Shown here: positions 35,838-49,291 of the stretch, one piece after another
Position numbering within the stretch: position 1 is the first letter of the stretch
Layout of the letters: every line of letters starts with the position of its first letter
Origin: an uncultured Modestobacter sp.
GTDB taxonomy: Bacteria > Actinomycetota > Actinomycetes > Mycobacteriales > Geodermatophilaceae
Direction of reading: 5' to 3'
Length of the DNA stretch: 64,000 nt
Assembly (NCBI RefSeq): GCF_947486615.1
Contig: NZ_CANKUD010000017.1
Span: forward strand, 28,923-92,922
Notes under the pieces: generated by a model
What the model was told of the DNA's origin: nothing
The model's database searches: none
What the model saw: the letters and a program-made list of their open reading frames with translations, nothing else
Translations under genes and position numbers: made by a program

Positions 35838-36566
35838 ATGCGGCTGCTGAGCGTCCCCCACCACCTCGACGAGCGGCTGGACCCCTTCGACCTGGGCGTG
35901 CCCGCCGACGCGTTCGTGACCGCCGACCTGCCCCCGGGCGACCTGTGGGCGCGGATGGCCGTGCTCTACGAGCAGGTGGCCGGGGCGATCGGCGCGGAAC
36001 GGGTGGTGGTCGCCTCCGGTGACTGCACGACCAGCCTGGGCGTGCTGGCCGGGCTGCAGCGGGCCGGCCGGGACGTGGGCGTCGTCTGGTTCGACGCGCA
36101 CGCGGACTTCCACACCGACGCCACGACCACCTCCGGCTACCTGGGCGGGATGCCGCTGGCCCTGGCGGTCGGCCGGGGTGACCTGACGCTGCCCCGGGCG
36201 CTGGGGCTGCGGCCGGTGCTGGAGTCCCGGGTGGTGCTGGTCGACGCCCGGGACACCGACCCTGGCGAGCAGCTGTTGCTGGCCGACTCCGCCGTCACCC
36301 GCAGCACCGTCGCCGACCTCCCCGGCGTCGTCCCGGACGGCGAGCTGTACGTGCACGTGGACGTCGACGTGGTGGACCTGCCGGGCCTGCGCTACCCGGC
36401 CCCGGGCGGGGTGAGCGTGGACGAGCTGCTGTCCGCGGTGCGGGCGCTCGTGGCCACCGGCCGGGTGGCGGCCGTCGGGCTGGCCGCGACCTGGCACCAC
36501 CGGTTCCCCGCCGCTCCGGCGCACCGGGAGCTGGTGCGCGGCCTGCTCGCCGCCCTGGCGGGCTGA
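35838..36566 (+). CDS. Arginase/ureohydrolase-fold protein
   Basis: The ATG at 35838 (GGAGGGAA upstream) gives 242 residues. Metal-binding motifs are present: VVWFDAHADFHT (Asp-x-His-x-Asp) and HVDVDVVDLP (Asp-x-Asp). The first motif, normally GGDH, reads SGDC, so a Cys replaces the usual His ligand of one manganese. The protein is also shorter than true arginases or agmatinases (about 300). The fold is clear, the substrate is not. Confidence 0.82.
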   Translation: MRLLSVPHHLDERLDPFDLGVPADAFVTADLPPGDLWARMAVLYEQVAGAIGAERVVVASGDCTTSLGVLAGLQRAGRDVGVVWFDAHADFHTDATTTSGYLGGMPLALAVGRGDLTLPRALGLRPVLESRVVLVDARDTDPGEQLLLADSAVTRSTVADLPGVVPDGELYVHVDVDVVDLPGLRYPAPGGVSVDELLSAVRALVATGRVAAVGLAATWHHRFPAAPAHRELVRGLLAALAG

Positions 36567-36568
36567 GC

Positions 36569-37546
36569 TCAGCGCAGTGCGCGGGGGTGGCTGGTGGCGT
36601 AGACCTCGCGCAGCCGCTCGACGGTGACCAGCGTGTAGACCTGCGTGGTGGTCACCGAGGCGTGGCCGAGCAGCTCCTGCACCACGCGGACGTCGGCCCC
36701 ACCGTCGAGCAGGTGGGTGGCGAAGGAGTGCCGCAGCGTGTGCGGGGACAGCTCGGCGGAGATGCCGGCCCGCTCGGCGGCCGAGCGCAGGATCGACCAG
36801 GCGCTCTGCCGGGACAGCGGGCCGCCCCGGGCGTTGAGGAACAGCGCTCCCCCGGCCCGGCCGCCGCGCGGGGAGGACGCGGCCAGCGCGGGGCGGGCCC
36901 GCACCAGGTAGTCCTCGACGGCCTTCACCGCGTAGCTGCCGACCGGGACGACGCGCTCCTTGCCGCCCTTGCCGGCCAGCCGCACCGCCGCCGAGCCGAG
37001 GTCCAGGTCGTCGACGGCCAGCCCGACCGCCTCGGAGATGCGGGCGCCGGTGCCGTACAGCAGCTCCAGCAGCGCCCGGTCCCGCAGGCCGCGGGGCCCT
37101 TCGACCGAACCGGCGGCGGACAGCAGCGCCTCGATGTCGGCGACCGGGATCGCCTTGGGCAGCCGCCGCGCCGGGGCCGGGGGGCGCACCTCGGCCGCCA
37201 CGTCGTCGGGCACCAGGCCGTCGAGCAGCGCGAACCGGTGCAGCCCCCGGACGGCGACCACGGCCCGCGCCGCCGAGGTGGCCGACAGCGGTGGGTGGTC
37301 GTCGTCGCCGGAGCGCAGTGCGGTGAGGAAGGCCGCGACGTCGGACTCCCCCACCTCGCCCAGCCCGCGGACCCCGCCGGCGGCCAGGAACTCCGCGTAC
37401 CGGCGCAGGTCACGCCGGTAGGAGGCGATGGTGTTCGCCGCCAGCCCGCGCTCGACGGTCAGGTGGTCCAGGTAGCCGGTGATCGTGCGCTCGACGTCGG
37501 GGCCGGCACTGGTGGTGAGGACCGTCAGGACAGCACCTCCTGCCAC
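36569..37546 (-). CDS. xerD: Tyrosine recombinase XerD
   Basis: The protein has an N-terminal SAM-like domain ([19 protein letters not shown]) and a catalytic domain with Arg in [13 protein letters not shown], Lys in [28 protein letters not shown] and nucleophile Tyr in TTQVYTLV. It resolves chromosome dimers with XerC. The start is unclear: GTG at 37546 gives 325 residues but lacks a ribosome site; CTG at 37528 overlaps the ald stop as CTGA and has AGGAGG exactly seven bases before it (319 residues). Confidence 0.93.
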   Translation of the reverse strand: MAGGAVLTVLTTSAGPDVERTITGYLDHLTVERGLAANTIASYRRDLRRYAEFLAAGGVRGLGEVGESDVAAFLTALRSGDDDHPPLSATSAARAVVAVRGLHRFALLDGLVPDDVAAEVRPPAPARRLPKAIPVADIEALLSAAGSVEGPRGLRDRALLELLYGTGARISEAVGLAVDDLDLGSAAVRLAGKGGKERVVPVGSYAVKAVEDYLVRARPALAASSPRGGRAGGALFLNARGGPLSRQSAWSILRSAAERAGISAELSPHTLRHSFATHLLDGGADVRVVQELLGHASVTTTQVYTLVTVERLREVYATSHPRALR

Positions 37547-38640
37547 GGCACCGAGGGCAGCGCGTGCGCGTCGGCCACCCCGGCGTGCACCAGCTGCCCG
37601 CCGGCCACGTTCGCCCCGCGGGCCAGCGCCGGGTCGGCGGTCAGCGCGGCCGCCGTCCCCGAGTTCGCCAGCGCCAGCACGTAGGGCAGCGTGACGTTGG
37701 TGAGGGCGTAGGTCGAGGTGTGCGGCACGGCGCCGGGCATGTTGGCCACGCAGTAGAAGACCGACTCGTGCACGCCGAACGTCGGGTCGTCGTGGGTGGT
37801 GGGCCGGGTGGACTCGAAGCAGCCGCCCTGGTCGACGGCGATGTCGACCAGCACCGAGCCGGGCTTCATCCGGGCCACCAGGTCGTCGGTGACCAGCACC
37901 GGCGCCTTCGCCCCGGCCACCAGCACGGCGCCGATCACGAGGTCGGCCTCCAGCACGGCCCGCTCCACCTCCAGGGCGTTGGACGCCACGGTCTGCAGGT
38001 GACCGCGGTACAGCCGGTCGGCGGCGCGCAGCTTCTCCAGGTCGCGGTCGAGCACGGTCACCTGCGCCTGCATGCCCAGGGCGATGGTCGCGGCGTTCAT
38101 CCCGGACACCCCGGCACCCAGGACGACGACCTTGGCCGCGTGGACGCCGGAGACGCCGCCGAGCAGCACCCCGCGACCGCCCTGCGCCCGCTCCAGGGTG
38201 TGCGCACCGACCTGCGGCGCCATCCGGCCGGCGACCTCGCTCATCGGGGCCAGCAGCGGCAGTGCCCCGTTGTCGGCCTGCACCGTCTCGTAGGCGATGG
38301 CGGTGGTGCCCGAGGCGAGCAGGGCGTCGGTGCACTCGCGCGAGGCGGCCAGGTGCAGGTAGGTGAAGAGCGTCTGCCCGGCCCGCATCCGGCCGAACTC
38401 CTCGGCGACCGGCTCCTTGACCTTGAGCAGCAGGTCGGCGTCGGCCCAGACGTCGTCGGCGGTGGGCACGATCCGGGCCCCGGCGGCGGTGAAGTCGGCG
38501 TCCGGGATGGACGACCCGACGCCCGCGTCGTGCTCGACGAGCACCTCGTGCCCGGCGGCGACCAGCTCGGTCACCCCGGACGGGGTGAGCGCGACCCGGT
38601 ACTCGCGGTTCTTGACCTCTCGGGCGACTCCGACCCGCAT
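37525..38640 (-). CDS. ald: Alanine dehydrogenase
   Basis: From the ATG at 38640 the protein has 371 residues, the exact family length. [20 protein letters not shown] is the hallmark start, KVKEP carries a catalytic Lys, YLHLA the catalytic His, and [20 protein letters not shown] the NAD-binding glycine motif. It reversibly deaminates alanine to pyruvate. It precedes xerD with a short overlap. Confidence 0.96.
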   Translation of the reverse strand: MRVGVAREVKNREYRVALTPSGVTELVAAGHEVLVEHDAGVGSSIPDADFTAAGARIVPTADDVWADADLLLKVKEPVAEEFGRMRAGQTLFTYLHLAASRECTDALLASGTTAIAYETVQADNGALPLLAPMSEVAGRMAPQVGAHTLERAQGGRGVLLGGVSGVHAAKVVVLGAGVSGMNAATIALGMQAQVTVLDRDLEKLRAADRLYRGHLQTVASNALEVERAVLEADLVIGAVLVAGAKAPVLVTDDLVARMKPGSVLVDIAVDQGGCFESTRPTTHDDPTFGVHESVFYCVANMPGAVPHTSTYALTNVTLPYVLALANSGTAAALTADPALARGANVAGGQLVHAGVADAHALPSVPWQEVLS

Positions 38641-38803
38641 CTGCACTGACCCCCGGTCTCGGCGGGCGACCACCGGGGTGTCGGTGGTGCCACCGCGTCT
38701 GGGCGGCCCGGTCGGGGTCCGCCTCGGGCGGAGTCTAGGCACGGACGACGTCCCGGGGGTGTCACCGCACACTCCTGGCCGGTCGCCGTCCGGCCGCCGG
38801 AGG

Positions 38804-39400
38804 TCAGGCGCCCGGTCGGTCGTGGGCGCTGCGATGGGCAAGCACGTCGTCCATGTGGTCCTCGGCCCAGGCCTTGACGGCCCGGACGGCGTAGCGCACG
38901 CAGACGAACTCGCCGTTGCGCGCGGACTCCACGACCTCGAGCTCCACCCGCCGCGGCAGCAGCGGCGCCCCGCCGCCCAGGGTGACCGGGGCGATGGAGA
39001 CCACCACCTCGTCCAGCAGGCCCCGGTCGGCGAACTGGCCGGCCAGGTCCCCGCCGCCGACCACCCAGACGTCCTTCCCCCCGGCGGCCCGGACCATCTC
39101 GGCGTGCACCCGGCCGACGTCGTCCGCGGTGGCCCGGACGTCGGCCCCCGGTGGCGGGCTGAACTCGCGGCGGGTGAACACCCAGGTGGGCCGCTCGGGC
39201 GACCAGTCGGGCTCGTGCTCGCGCACCCACCGGTGGGTGTTGCCGCCCATCGCCATCGCCCCGACCCCGGCGATGAAGGCGTCGTACCCCATCGGCCCGG
39301 CGGCGTCGCTGTCCCGGCTGAGCAGCCAGTCCAGCGAGTGGTCGGTAGTCGCGATGAAGCCGTCCAGCGAGGTGGCGGTGTAGTACACGGTGCGGGTCAC
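38804..39400 (-). CDS. Dihydrofolate-reductase-like (RibD C-terminal domain) protein
   Basis: The GTG at 39400 follows AGGAGG and gives 198 residues of the RibD_C/DHFR fold: VYYTATSLDGFIATTDHSLDWL, the mid strand VGAMAMGGNTHRW and WVVGGGDLAGQFADRGLLDE. Such stand-alone proteins are putative NADPH-dependent reductases with unknown substrates. It overlaps the AraC-DinB gene by four bases, so the two are co-expressed. The longer open frame to 40423 is a shadow. Confidence 0.88.
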   Translation of the reverse strand: MTRTVYYTATSLDGFIATTDHSLDWLLSRDSDAAGPMGYDAFIAGVGAMAMGGNTHRWVREHEPDWSPERPTWVFTRREFSPPPGADVRATADDVGRVHAEMVRAAGGKDVWVVGGGDLAGQFADRGLLDEVVVSIAPVTLGGGAPLLPRRVELEVVESARNGEFVCVRYAVRAVKAWAEDHMDDVLAHRSAHDRPGA

Positions 39401-40329
39401 GGGTTCCTCCTGCTCAGCCACTCGATCGGGTCCCCGGCGTCGACGGGGACCCCGGACGTGCGGAACCAGTGCCGGGCCAGCTGCCGCCGGTGCGCGCCGT
39501 AGGTCAGCACGTGGGCGACGACGCTGCTCAGCACGAAGCTCTCCGGCGGGTCGCACAGCGCGTCGACCAGGCGGTCGCCCCAGGCGCCGCGGCGGGAGAC
39601 GTCCCGCACGAACGCCAGCCAGCGGGGCGCGGCCTCGTCGTGCCGGGCCAGCAGGACCGCCGGGTCGTCGGCGCCGCGGTGCGGGTGGTCGGCGCCCTCG
39701 ACCGAGGCCAGCCACACCTCGGTGGTCCAGACGTGGTGCTCCAGCAGGGTGGCCAGCGACCCCTCCGGCCCGTCCCAGGGCAGCACCTGCAGCTCGCGGT
39801 CGCGCACCCGCCGGTACTCCTCCTCCGGCAGCTCGGCAGCGGTCACCAGCAGGGCCCGGGTGTCCTCGAGGTCGTGGTGCACCAGCAGCGCGGTCACCTC
39901 GTCGCCGCCCCGGCCCTGCGACGGGTCGGCGACCCGCAGCGAGGCCGGCGGGTGGAAGTGGATGCCGTTCGGCGCAGGCAGCCAGTGGTCGTCCCGGGCC
40001 TGGGCCGGAGCCGGGCGCCCCGGGGTGCGGCCGTAGGCCCGGGCGAAGGCGCGGCTGAAGCCCTCCACCGACTCGTAGCCGGCCGCGAAGGCCACGTCGG
40101 TGACGCTGCTCCCCTGCCCCAGCTGCCAGGCCGCGCGCTCCAGCTCCACCCGGCGGCGCAGCGCCACCGGTGACTCGCCGGCGCCCCGGCTCACCTGCCG
40201 GCTGAAGTGCCAGGGCGAGGCGTAGGCGTCCCCGGCCATCGCGGTGAGCGTGCGGTTGTCCTCGGCCAGCACGGCGTCCAGCAGCTCGCGCAGCCGGTCC
40301 CGCCCGGCGGTCGGCCGGTGCTCGGTCAT
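39397..40329 (-). CDS. AraC-type regulator fused to a DinB-like domain
   Basis: The 310-residue protein begins with an AraC helix-turn-helix pair (about 12-105; YASPWHFSRQVSRGAGESPV, VTDVAFAAGYESVEGFSRAFARAYG) and ends with a DinB/YfiT-like four-helix bundle (about 160-300; LEHHVWTTEVWLASVEG, SSVVAHVLTYGAHRRQLARHW, with His residues in metal-binding positions). It probably senses a ligand or thiol through the bundle and controls the coupled reductase. Start context is weak but the length fits. Confidence 0.87.
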   Translation of the reverse strand: MTEHRPTAGRDRLRELLDAVLAEDNRTLTAMAGDAYASPWHFSRQVSRGAGESPVALRRRVELERAAWQLGQGSSVTDVAFAAGYESVEGFSRAFARAYGRTPGRPAPAQARDDHWLPAPNGIHFHPPASLRVADPSQGRGGDEVTALLVHHDLEDTRALLVTAAELPEEEYRRVRDRELQVLPWDGPEGSLATLLEHHVWTTEVWLASVEGADHPHRGADDPAVLLARHDEAAPRWLAFVRDVSRRGAWGDRLVDALCDPPESFVLSSVVAHVLTYGAHRRQLARHWFRTSGVPVDAGDPIEWLSRRNP

Positions 40330-40449
40330 GCGGGGAGTCTGTCGCGTGGCGGGCCCGGGCCGCCCGACCGTTCTTGCTCGGATCGCCGTCCCCGACGCGG
40401 TGACGGAGCATGCCGGGGGTCACCCGTCCCCCACCCGCGGAGCCGACCG

Positions 40450-41094
40450 ATGCGCCTCTACGCCGACCACCCCGACCGCCGCACCCGCCAGCTCGCCGCC
40501 GACGTGGGGCTGCTGGTCTGGGCGGTGCTCTGGGTGCTGGTCGCCCGGGCGGTGCACGGCGCGGTCCTGGTGCTCGCCGAGCCCGGGCGGTCGCTGGCCG
40601 ACCTGGGCCGGTCGATCTCGGACACCATGGGCTCGGCGGCCGGCGCGGCCGACGGCGTCCCGCTGGTCGGCGACGAGCTGGCTGCGCCCTTCGACGCCCT
40701 GGGCGAGGCCGGCGGCGCGGTCACCGGCGCAGGCCAGGACGCCGAGGACGCCGCCCGCACGCTGGCCGCCGTGCTCGCCGTCGTCCTGGTGGTGCTGCCG
40801 GTGGGCTGGCTGCTGCTGCGCTGGCTGCCCTGGCGGCTGCGCTGGCTGCGGGAGGCGGCCGCCGCGGACCGGCTCACCGGCCGGGGCCCGGAGGGGCCGG
40901 CCGACCTGGAGCTGCTGGCCGCCCGGGCGATGGCCACCGCGCCGCTCCCCCGGCTGGCCCGCCTGCCCGCCGGCACCGGGGCCGGCTGGCGGGCGGGCGA
41001 CCCGGCGGCGCTGCGCGCGCTCGCCGGGCTGGAGCTCGACCGGCTCGGGCTGCGATCACCCGGCCGGCCGGACCCGGGTCAGTCGGTGCTGTAG
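40450..41094 (+). CDS. Membrane protein with two helices
   Basis: The 214-residue protein has a first hydrophobic helix (about 20-45, LLVWAVLWVLVARAVHGAVLVL), a Gly/Ala-rich external segment, and a second helix (about 107-128, LAAVLAVVLVVLPVGWLLLR) followed by a basic cytoplasmic tail. I recognise no domain. The ATG at 40450 has GGAG upstream. Its last 16 bases overlap the tail of the convergent HbpS/GlcG-like gene. Confidence 0.75.
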   Translation: MRLYADHPDRRTRQLAADVGLLVWAVLWVLVARAVHGAVLVLAEPGRSLADLGRSISDTMGSAAGAADGVPLVGDELAAPFDALGEAGGAVTGAGQDAEDAARTLAAVLAVVLVVLPVGWLLLRWLPWRLRWLREAAAADRLTGRGPEGPADLELLAARAMATAPLPRLARLPAGTGAGWRAGDPAALRALAGLELDRLGLRSPGRPDPGQSVL

Positions 41095-41492
41095 CCGCAG
41101 GCGGCGACGGCCGCGGCACAGACGTCCTCGTCCTGCTGACCGGTGCCGCCACTGCCGCCCAGCGCCCCGACCAGGGTGCCGTCGGAGTACACCGGCACCG
41201 CGCCGGTCTGCGGGGTGAACTTCCCGTGGGTCATCGTGGTGATCGCCGAGGCGAAGTTCGGCATCGGCTCCATCTTCGCCTTCTGCGCCGCGCTGGGTGC
41301 CCCGTAGGCGGCCGCCGTCCACGCCTTGCCCTGGGCGACCTCGGCGGAGATCCACGGGGCGCCGTCCATCCGGACGAAGGCGACGAGGTGGCCGCTGGGG
41401 TCCATCACGGCGAAGGACATCGGGACGCCGAGCTTGGTCGACTCCTCGCGGGCGGACTGCAGCAGGGACAGGGCCTGGTCATGTGTCAGCAC
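41079..41492 (-). CDS. HbpS/GlcG family haem-binding-like protein
   Basis: From the GTG at 41492 the 137-residue product covers the whole GlcG/HbpS domain: LTHDQALSLLQSAREESTKLG, SFAVMDPSGHLVAFVRMDGA, AQGKAWTAAAYG and GALGGSGGTGQQDEDVC. Related proteins bind haem or act in the GlcDEF cluster, but the role here is open. No export signal is seen. The stop lies within the end of the opposite gene. Confidence 0.85.
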   Translation of the reverse strand: MLTHDQALSLLQSAREESTKLGVPMSFAVMDPSGHLVAFVRMDGAPWISAEVAQGKAWTAAAYGAPSAAQKAKMEPMPNFASAITTMTHGKFTPQTGAVPVYSDGTLVGALGGSGGTGQQDEDVCAAAVAACGYSTD

Positions 41493-41542
41493 CGGCCCAC
41501 CTTCGCCCGCCGCACGCTCCCGGGGCAAGCCGGGCCGGGACG

Positions 41543-42126
41543 TCAGACGGCGTCGAGCGGGCGCAGCCGGGGCGCGGTGGCCCGCAGCTGGGCGGCGGCG
41601 AGCACCCCGATCGCGGCGAGGGAGTTGCGGATCGTCCCGTCGAAGACCCACTGCACGGCCTCGGCCAGCGGCACCCGCTGCACGGTCATGTCCAGCTCCT
41701 CGTGCTCGACCACGAACCCGTCGGGGCGCGCCACGTCGCTGAGCCCCTCGGCCAGGTAGAGCAGCACCTTCTCGTCGCAGAAGCCCGGCGAGGGGTGGTG
41801 GGTGGTCAGCAGCGACCAGCGGTCGGCCTGCAGCTGCACCTCCTCAGCCAGCTCGCGCCGGGCGGCGTCCACCGGCGCCTCGCCGTCGACGTCGAGCAGC
41901 CCGGCCGGCACCTCCCATAGGTGCTCACCGATCGGGTGCCGGTACTGCTTGAGCATCACCACCCGGTCCTCGTCGTCCAGCGCCACGATGCCGACCGCGC
42001 CGCCGTGGTGCACCACCTCGCGCACGCTGTCCCCGCCGCCGGGCATGGCCACGGTGTCCTTGCGCAGCGAGATGACCCGGCCGGTGTAGACGTCCTCGGA
42101 GGCCAGCACCTCGTAGGAGTGGCTCA

Positions 42127-42127
<1 letters not shown>
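41543..42127 (-). CDS. NUDIX hydrolase (ADP-ribose pyrophosphatase type)
   Basis: From the ATG at 42127 the protein has 194 residues. The Nudix box is GLLDVDGEAPVDAARRELAEEV with the REXXEE-type helix, preceded by KQYRHPIGEHLWEVPAG, the pattern of ADP-ribose/NUDT5-like enzymes. It cleaves nucleoside diphosphate compounds in the cytoplasm. It overlaps pyrG by one base (TGATG). The 521-residue open frame here is mostly pyrG shadow. Confidence 0.92.
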
Positions 42128-46272
<4,145 letters not shown>

Positions 46273-46276
<4 letters not shown>

Positions 46277-47412
46277 CGGGGCGGCGCCAGGAGGTCCCGG
46301 TACAGCTCGACCAGCTGGGCAGCAGTGGCCGCCTCGTCGGGCCAGGTGGCCGCCCGGCGGGGGCCGGCCGCGCCGAGCCGGGCGATCCGCGCCGGGTCGG
46401 TCAGCACCCCGGCGACCGCGTCGGCCAGGGCCGCGGCGTCCCCGTACGGGACCAGCTCCGCGGCGTCCCCGACCAGCTCGGGGATCCCGCCGACGGCGGT
46501 CGCGACCAGCGGCGTCCCGGCGCGCAGCGCCTCCTGCGCCGTCAGCGACCGCGCCTCCCAGACCGAGGGCAGCACGCACACGTCCGCCGCGCCCAGCAGG
46601 TCGGCGACGTCGGTGCGCCGCCCGAGCAGGACGACCGGCAGGCGCTGCGCGGCGATCCGGGCGGCGAGCTCGTCGTGCAGCGGGCCGTCCCCGGCGATGG
46701 CCACCAGCGGGGTCGGCCGCAGGCGCGGGTCCTCGACCCAGCGGGCGACGGCGTCCAGCAGCAGCGAGTAGCCCTTCTGCGGGTGCAGCCGGCCGACGGC
46801 CACCACCAGCGGCCGCACGTCGTCGTCCAGGCCGATCTCGCGGCGGACGTCGGGCCGGGCCCGCTCGGCCGGGCGCAGCGGCGGGGCCGAGACCGGCGCG
46901 ACCCGCACGTCGGTGGCGCCCAGCCGGCGGGCGTTCTCGGCCAGGTCGCCCGAGGCGGCCAGCACCACGTCGGCGCCGCGGATCGTCGCCTGCTCGGCCG
47001 CCTGCAGCACCCGGCGGCGCAGCCCGCCGCCCTCGGGCAGCGCGTTGTGCAGGGTCAGCACCAGCGGACGGCGCTGACCGCCCAGCCGGCGGGCGGCCGC
47101 GGCGACCAGGCCGGCGCGCAGGCCGTGGGCGTGCACCAGGTCGGCGCCGCGGGTGGCCCGGCGCAGCGCGAGCACCGCGCGCAGGTCGGCGGCGGGGGCG
47201 AGCCCGGCGGAGATGCCCACCGCCCGGAAGTCGGCGCCGGTCGCGGTGAAGCCGAACAGCTCCTCGGTGGCCTGCGGACCGCACACCCGCACCGCGGCGC
47301 CGGCCCGGCCCAGGGGCCCCAGCACCGACCGCAGGTGCGTGCCGACCCCGCCGGTGCTGGTGGCCAGCACCTCGGCGACCCGGCGGTCGGCCAGCGGACG
47401 CTGCTCAGTCAT
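46273..47412 (-). CDS. GT4 family glycosyltransferase
   Basis: The 379-residue protein has the GT-B fold with GGVGTHLRSVLGPL in the acceptor half, DLVHAHGLRAGL, and the donor-half motif VWEARSLTAQEAL in which the two Glu residues contact the nucleotide sugar. It acts on the cytoplasmic face. Four-base overlap with the downstream membrane phosphatase-like gene and an eight-base overlap with the murJ-like gene put it in one translationally linked run. Confidence 0.9.
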
Positions 47413-49291
47413 CGGACACCTCCTCAGCCTCCCGGCTCCGCAGCCCGTGCACGGCCGCGAGCAGTGGCCGCCGGGCGGTCCCCATCATGACCGCCGCGGC
47501 GATCACCAGCACCACCCCACCGGCCACGACCCCGGTGCCGATCGCGGCCGGCACGCCGCCGTCGGGGACCGGGTCGGCGCCCAGCGCCCGGGCGGTCAGC
47601 CAGCCACCGGCGCCACCGGCCAGCCCGGCCAGCACCGCCGGCCCACCGGTGCGGGCCACGCCCGCCAGCGCCCCGCCACCGGCGACCCGGCGGAGGACCA
47701 CGAGCAGCGCCAGCCCGGCGACGGTCACCCCGATGGTGTGCCCGGCACCCAGCGCCAGCGCCCGGTCCTCCGCCGGGAGCACCGCGGCCAGCACCAGGTC
47801 GGCGACGGCGGCGACCAGCCACCCCGCCACCACGCAGGCGGTGGGCTCGCGCCACAGGCCACGGGCGTACAGCGCCCGGGTCAGCAGCGCCACCAACCCG
47901 TACCCCAGCAGGCCAGGCGCGAAGGCGGCGATCGTCGCCTGCAGCGCGACCGCGGCGCCCGCGTCCTCCGGGGCGGTGAGGAACACCCGGGCCATCGGCC
48001 CGGAGACCGCGACCAGGCCGGCGGCGGCCACCGCGCCGGCCACCAGGATGAGGACGACGGCCGGGGCCAGCGTCCGCCGGTACCCGTCCTCGTCTCCGAC
48101 TGCGGCCCGCTCGGTGAGCCCCGGGTACACCGAGGTGGCCAGCGGGACGGCGAGCGCCGCCCACGGCAGCAGGAAGACCGTCATCCCGGCGAGGTAGGCG
48201 ACCTGGGTCCCGTCGGGGGCACCGGCGTTGGCCAGCCGGATCGCCACCACGGCGACCAGCTGCTGCCCGGCCAGGGTCAGCACCCCGGCCAGGGCCAGCC
48301 GGCGCACCCGGGGCGCCGCACCCACCGGGAAGCGCAGCGTGGGCCGCAGCCCCAGCCGCAGGCCCCGCAGCGGCACCAGCAGGGAGGCCGCCAGCGCCAG
48401 CACACCCAGCGTCGTCCCGACGCCGAGCACCAGCTCGGCGGTGGTGGACAGCCCGGTGACGTCCCGGTCGCCGTCCAGGCCGGCGAAGAGCAGGTAGGCG
48501 GAGGCGACGACCAGGGTGGACAGCAGCGGCGCCAGCGCCGGCCCGGCGAACCGGCGGTGCGCCTGCAGCACGCCGGTCAGCACCACCGCGATGCCGTACA
48601 GCACCACCTGCGGGGCGAAGACGAGCAGGAAGCGGGCGGCCAGGTCGACCTGGGCCGGGTCGTCGCCGAGCAGCGCACCGGCGATCGGGCGGGCCAGCAG
48701 CGCCAGCAGCGCGGCCAGCGGCACCAGGACCAGCAGCGACCAGCCCAGCAGCGCGCCGGCGGTGCGGCGCACCTGCTCCCGGTCACCGGCGGCGATGCCA
48801 CCGGCGAGCATCGGGACGACGAGGCTGGCCAACGCCCCGCCGGCCACCACCTCGAAGACGATGTTCGGGACGCTGTTGGCCGCCACGTAGGTGTCGGCGG
48901 TGCTGTCGGCGCCCACGGCGTTGGTGAAGACGACGGTGCGCCCGAAGCCGGCCAGCCGGGACAGCAGCGTGAGCACCGAGATGAGCAGCGCCGCCCCGGC
49001 CACACCCTGGACGACCCGGCGGGTGCCGGCGGTCACCGCTGTGACGCCCGGAGCTGCCGGGCCCACCTGCGCCGAGGTGCCTGTCGGGCCTGAGGTGCCT
49101 GTCGGGCCTGAGGTGCCTGTCGGGGTGGCGGCGCCTGTCCGGGCCGGGGTGCCCGTGAGGTCCGGGGCGCCCGGGCGAAACGGGGCGCCCGCCGGTGCGG
49201 GGCTGCGCTCACGCGCCGCGGCGGCCGAGCCGGTCGAGCTCGCGCAGGCCCGGCGTGGACTCGATGACCCGGGTGAAGCTGACCTTCTCAC
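47405..49291 (-). CDS. murJ: MurJ/MviN-like lipid flippase
   Basis: The core (about residues 85-610) has thirteen to fourteen hydrophobic helices and the MurJ start region LSRLAGFGRTVVFTNAVGADSTAD, with ANSVPNIVFEVVAGGALAS, matching the MVF family that flips lipid II or related lipids. The GTG at 49291 would add about 75 Pro/Thr/Gly residues with tandem TGTSGP units; starts near residue 80 (GTG before GPAAPG) are possible. It overlaps the MraY-like gene by 83 bases if the long start is used. Confidence 0.9.
   Translation of the reverse strand: MRRSASPGSSSPRRACASSTGSAAAARERSPAPAGAPFRPGAPDLTGTPARTGAATPTGTSGPTGTSGPTGTSAQVGPAAPGVTAVTAGTRRVVQGVAGAALLISVLTLLSRLAGFGRTVVFTNAVGADSTADTYVAANSVPNIVFEVVAGGALASLVVPMLAGGIAAGDREQVRRTAGALLGWSLLVLVPLAALLALLARPIAGALLGDDPAQVDLAARFLLVFAPQVVLYGIAVVLTGVLQAHRRFAGPALAPLLSTLVVASAYLLFAGLDGDRDVTGLSTTAELVLGVGTTLGVLALAASLLVPLRGLRLGLRPTLRFPVGAAPRVRRLALAGVLTLAGQQLVAVVAIRLANAGAPDGTQVAYLAGMTVFLLPWAALAVPLATSVYPGLTERAAVGDEDGYRRTLAPAVVLILVAGAVAAAGLVAVSGPMARVFLTAPEDAGAAVALQATIAAFAPGLLGYGLVALLTRALYARGLWREPTACVVAGWLVAAVADLVLAAVLPAEDRALALGAGHTIGVTVAGLALLVVLRRVAGGGALAGVARTGGPAVLAGLAGGAGGWLTARALGADPVPDGGVPAAIGTGVVAGGVVLVIAAAVMMGTARRPLLAAVHGLRSREAEEVSDD

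Noticed and set aside
46277..47284. N-terminal extension of the membrane phosphatase-like frame
   Set aside because: Arg/Ala-rich shadow of the GT4 gene; a signal-like start exists at 46276.
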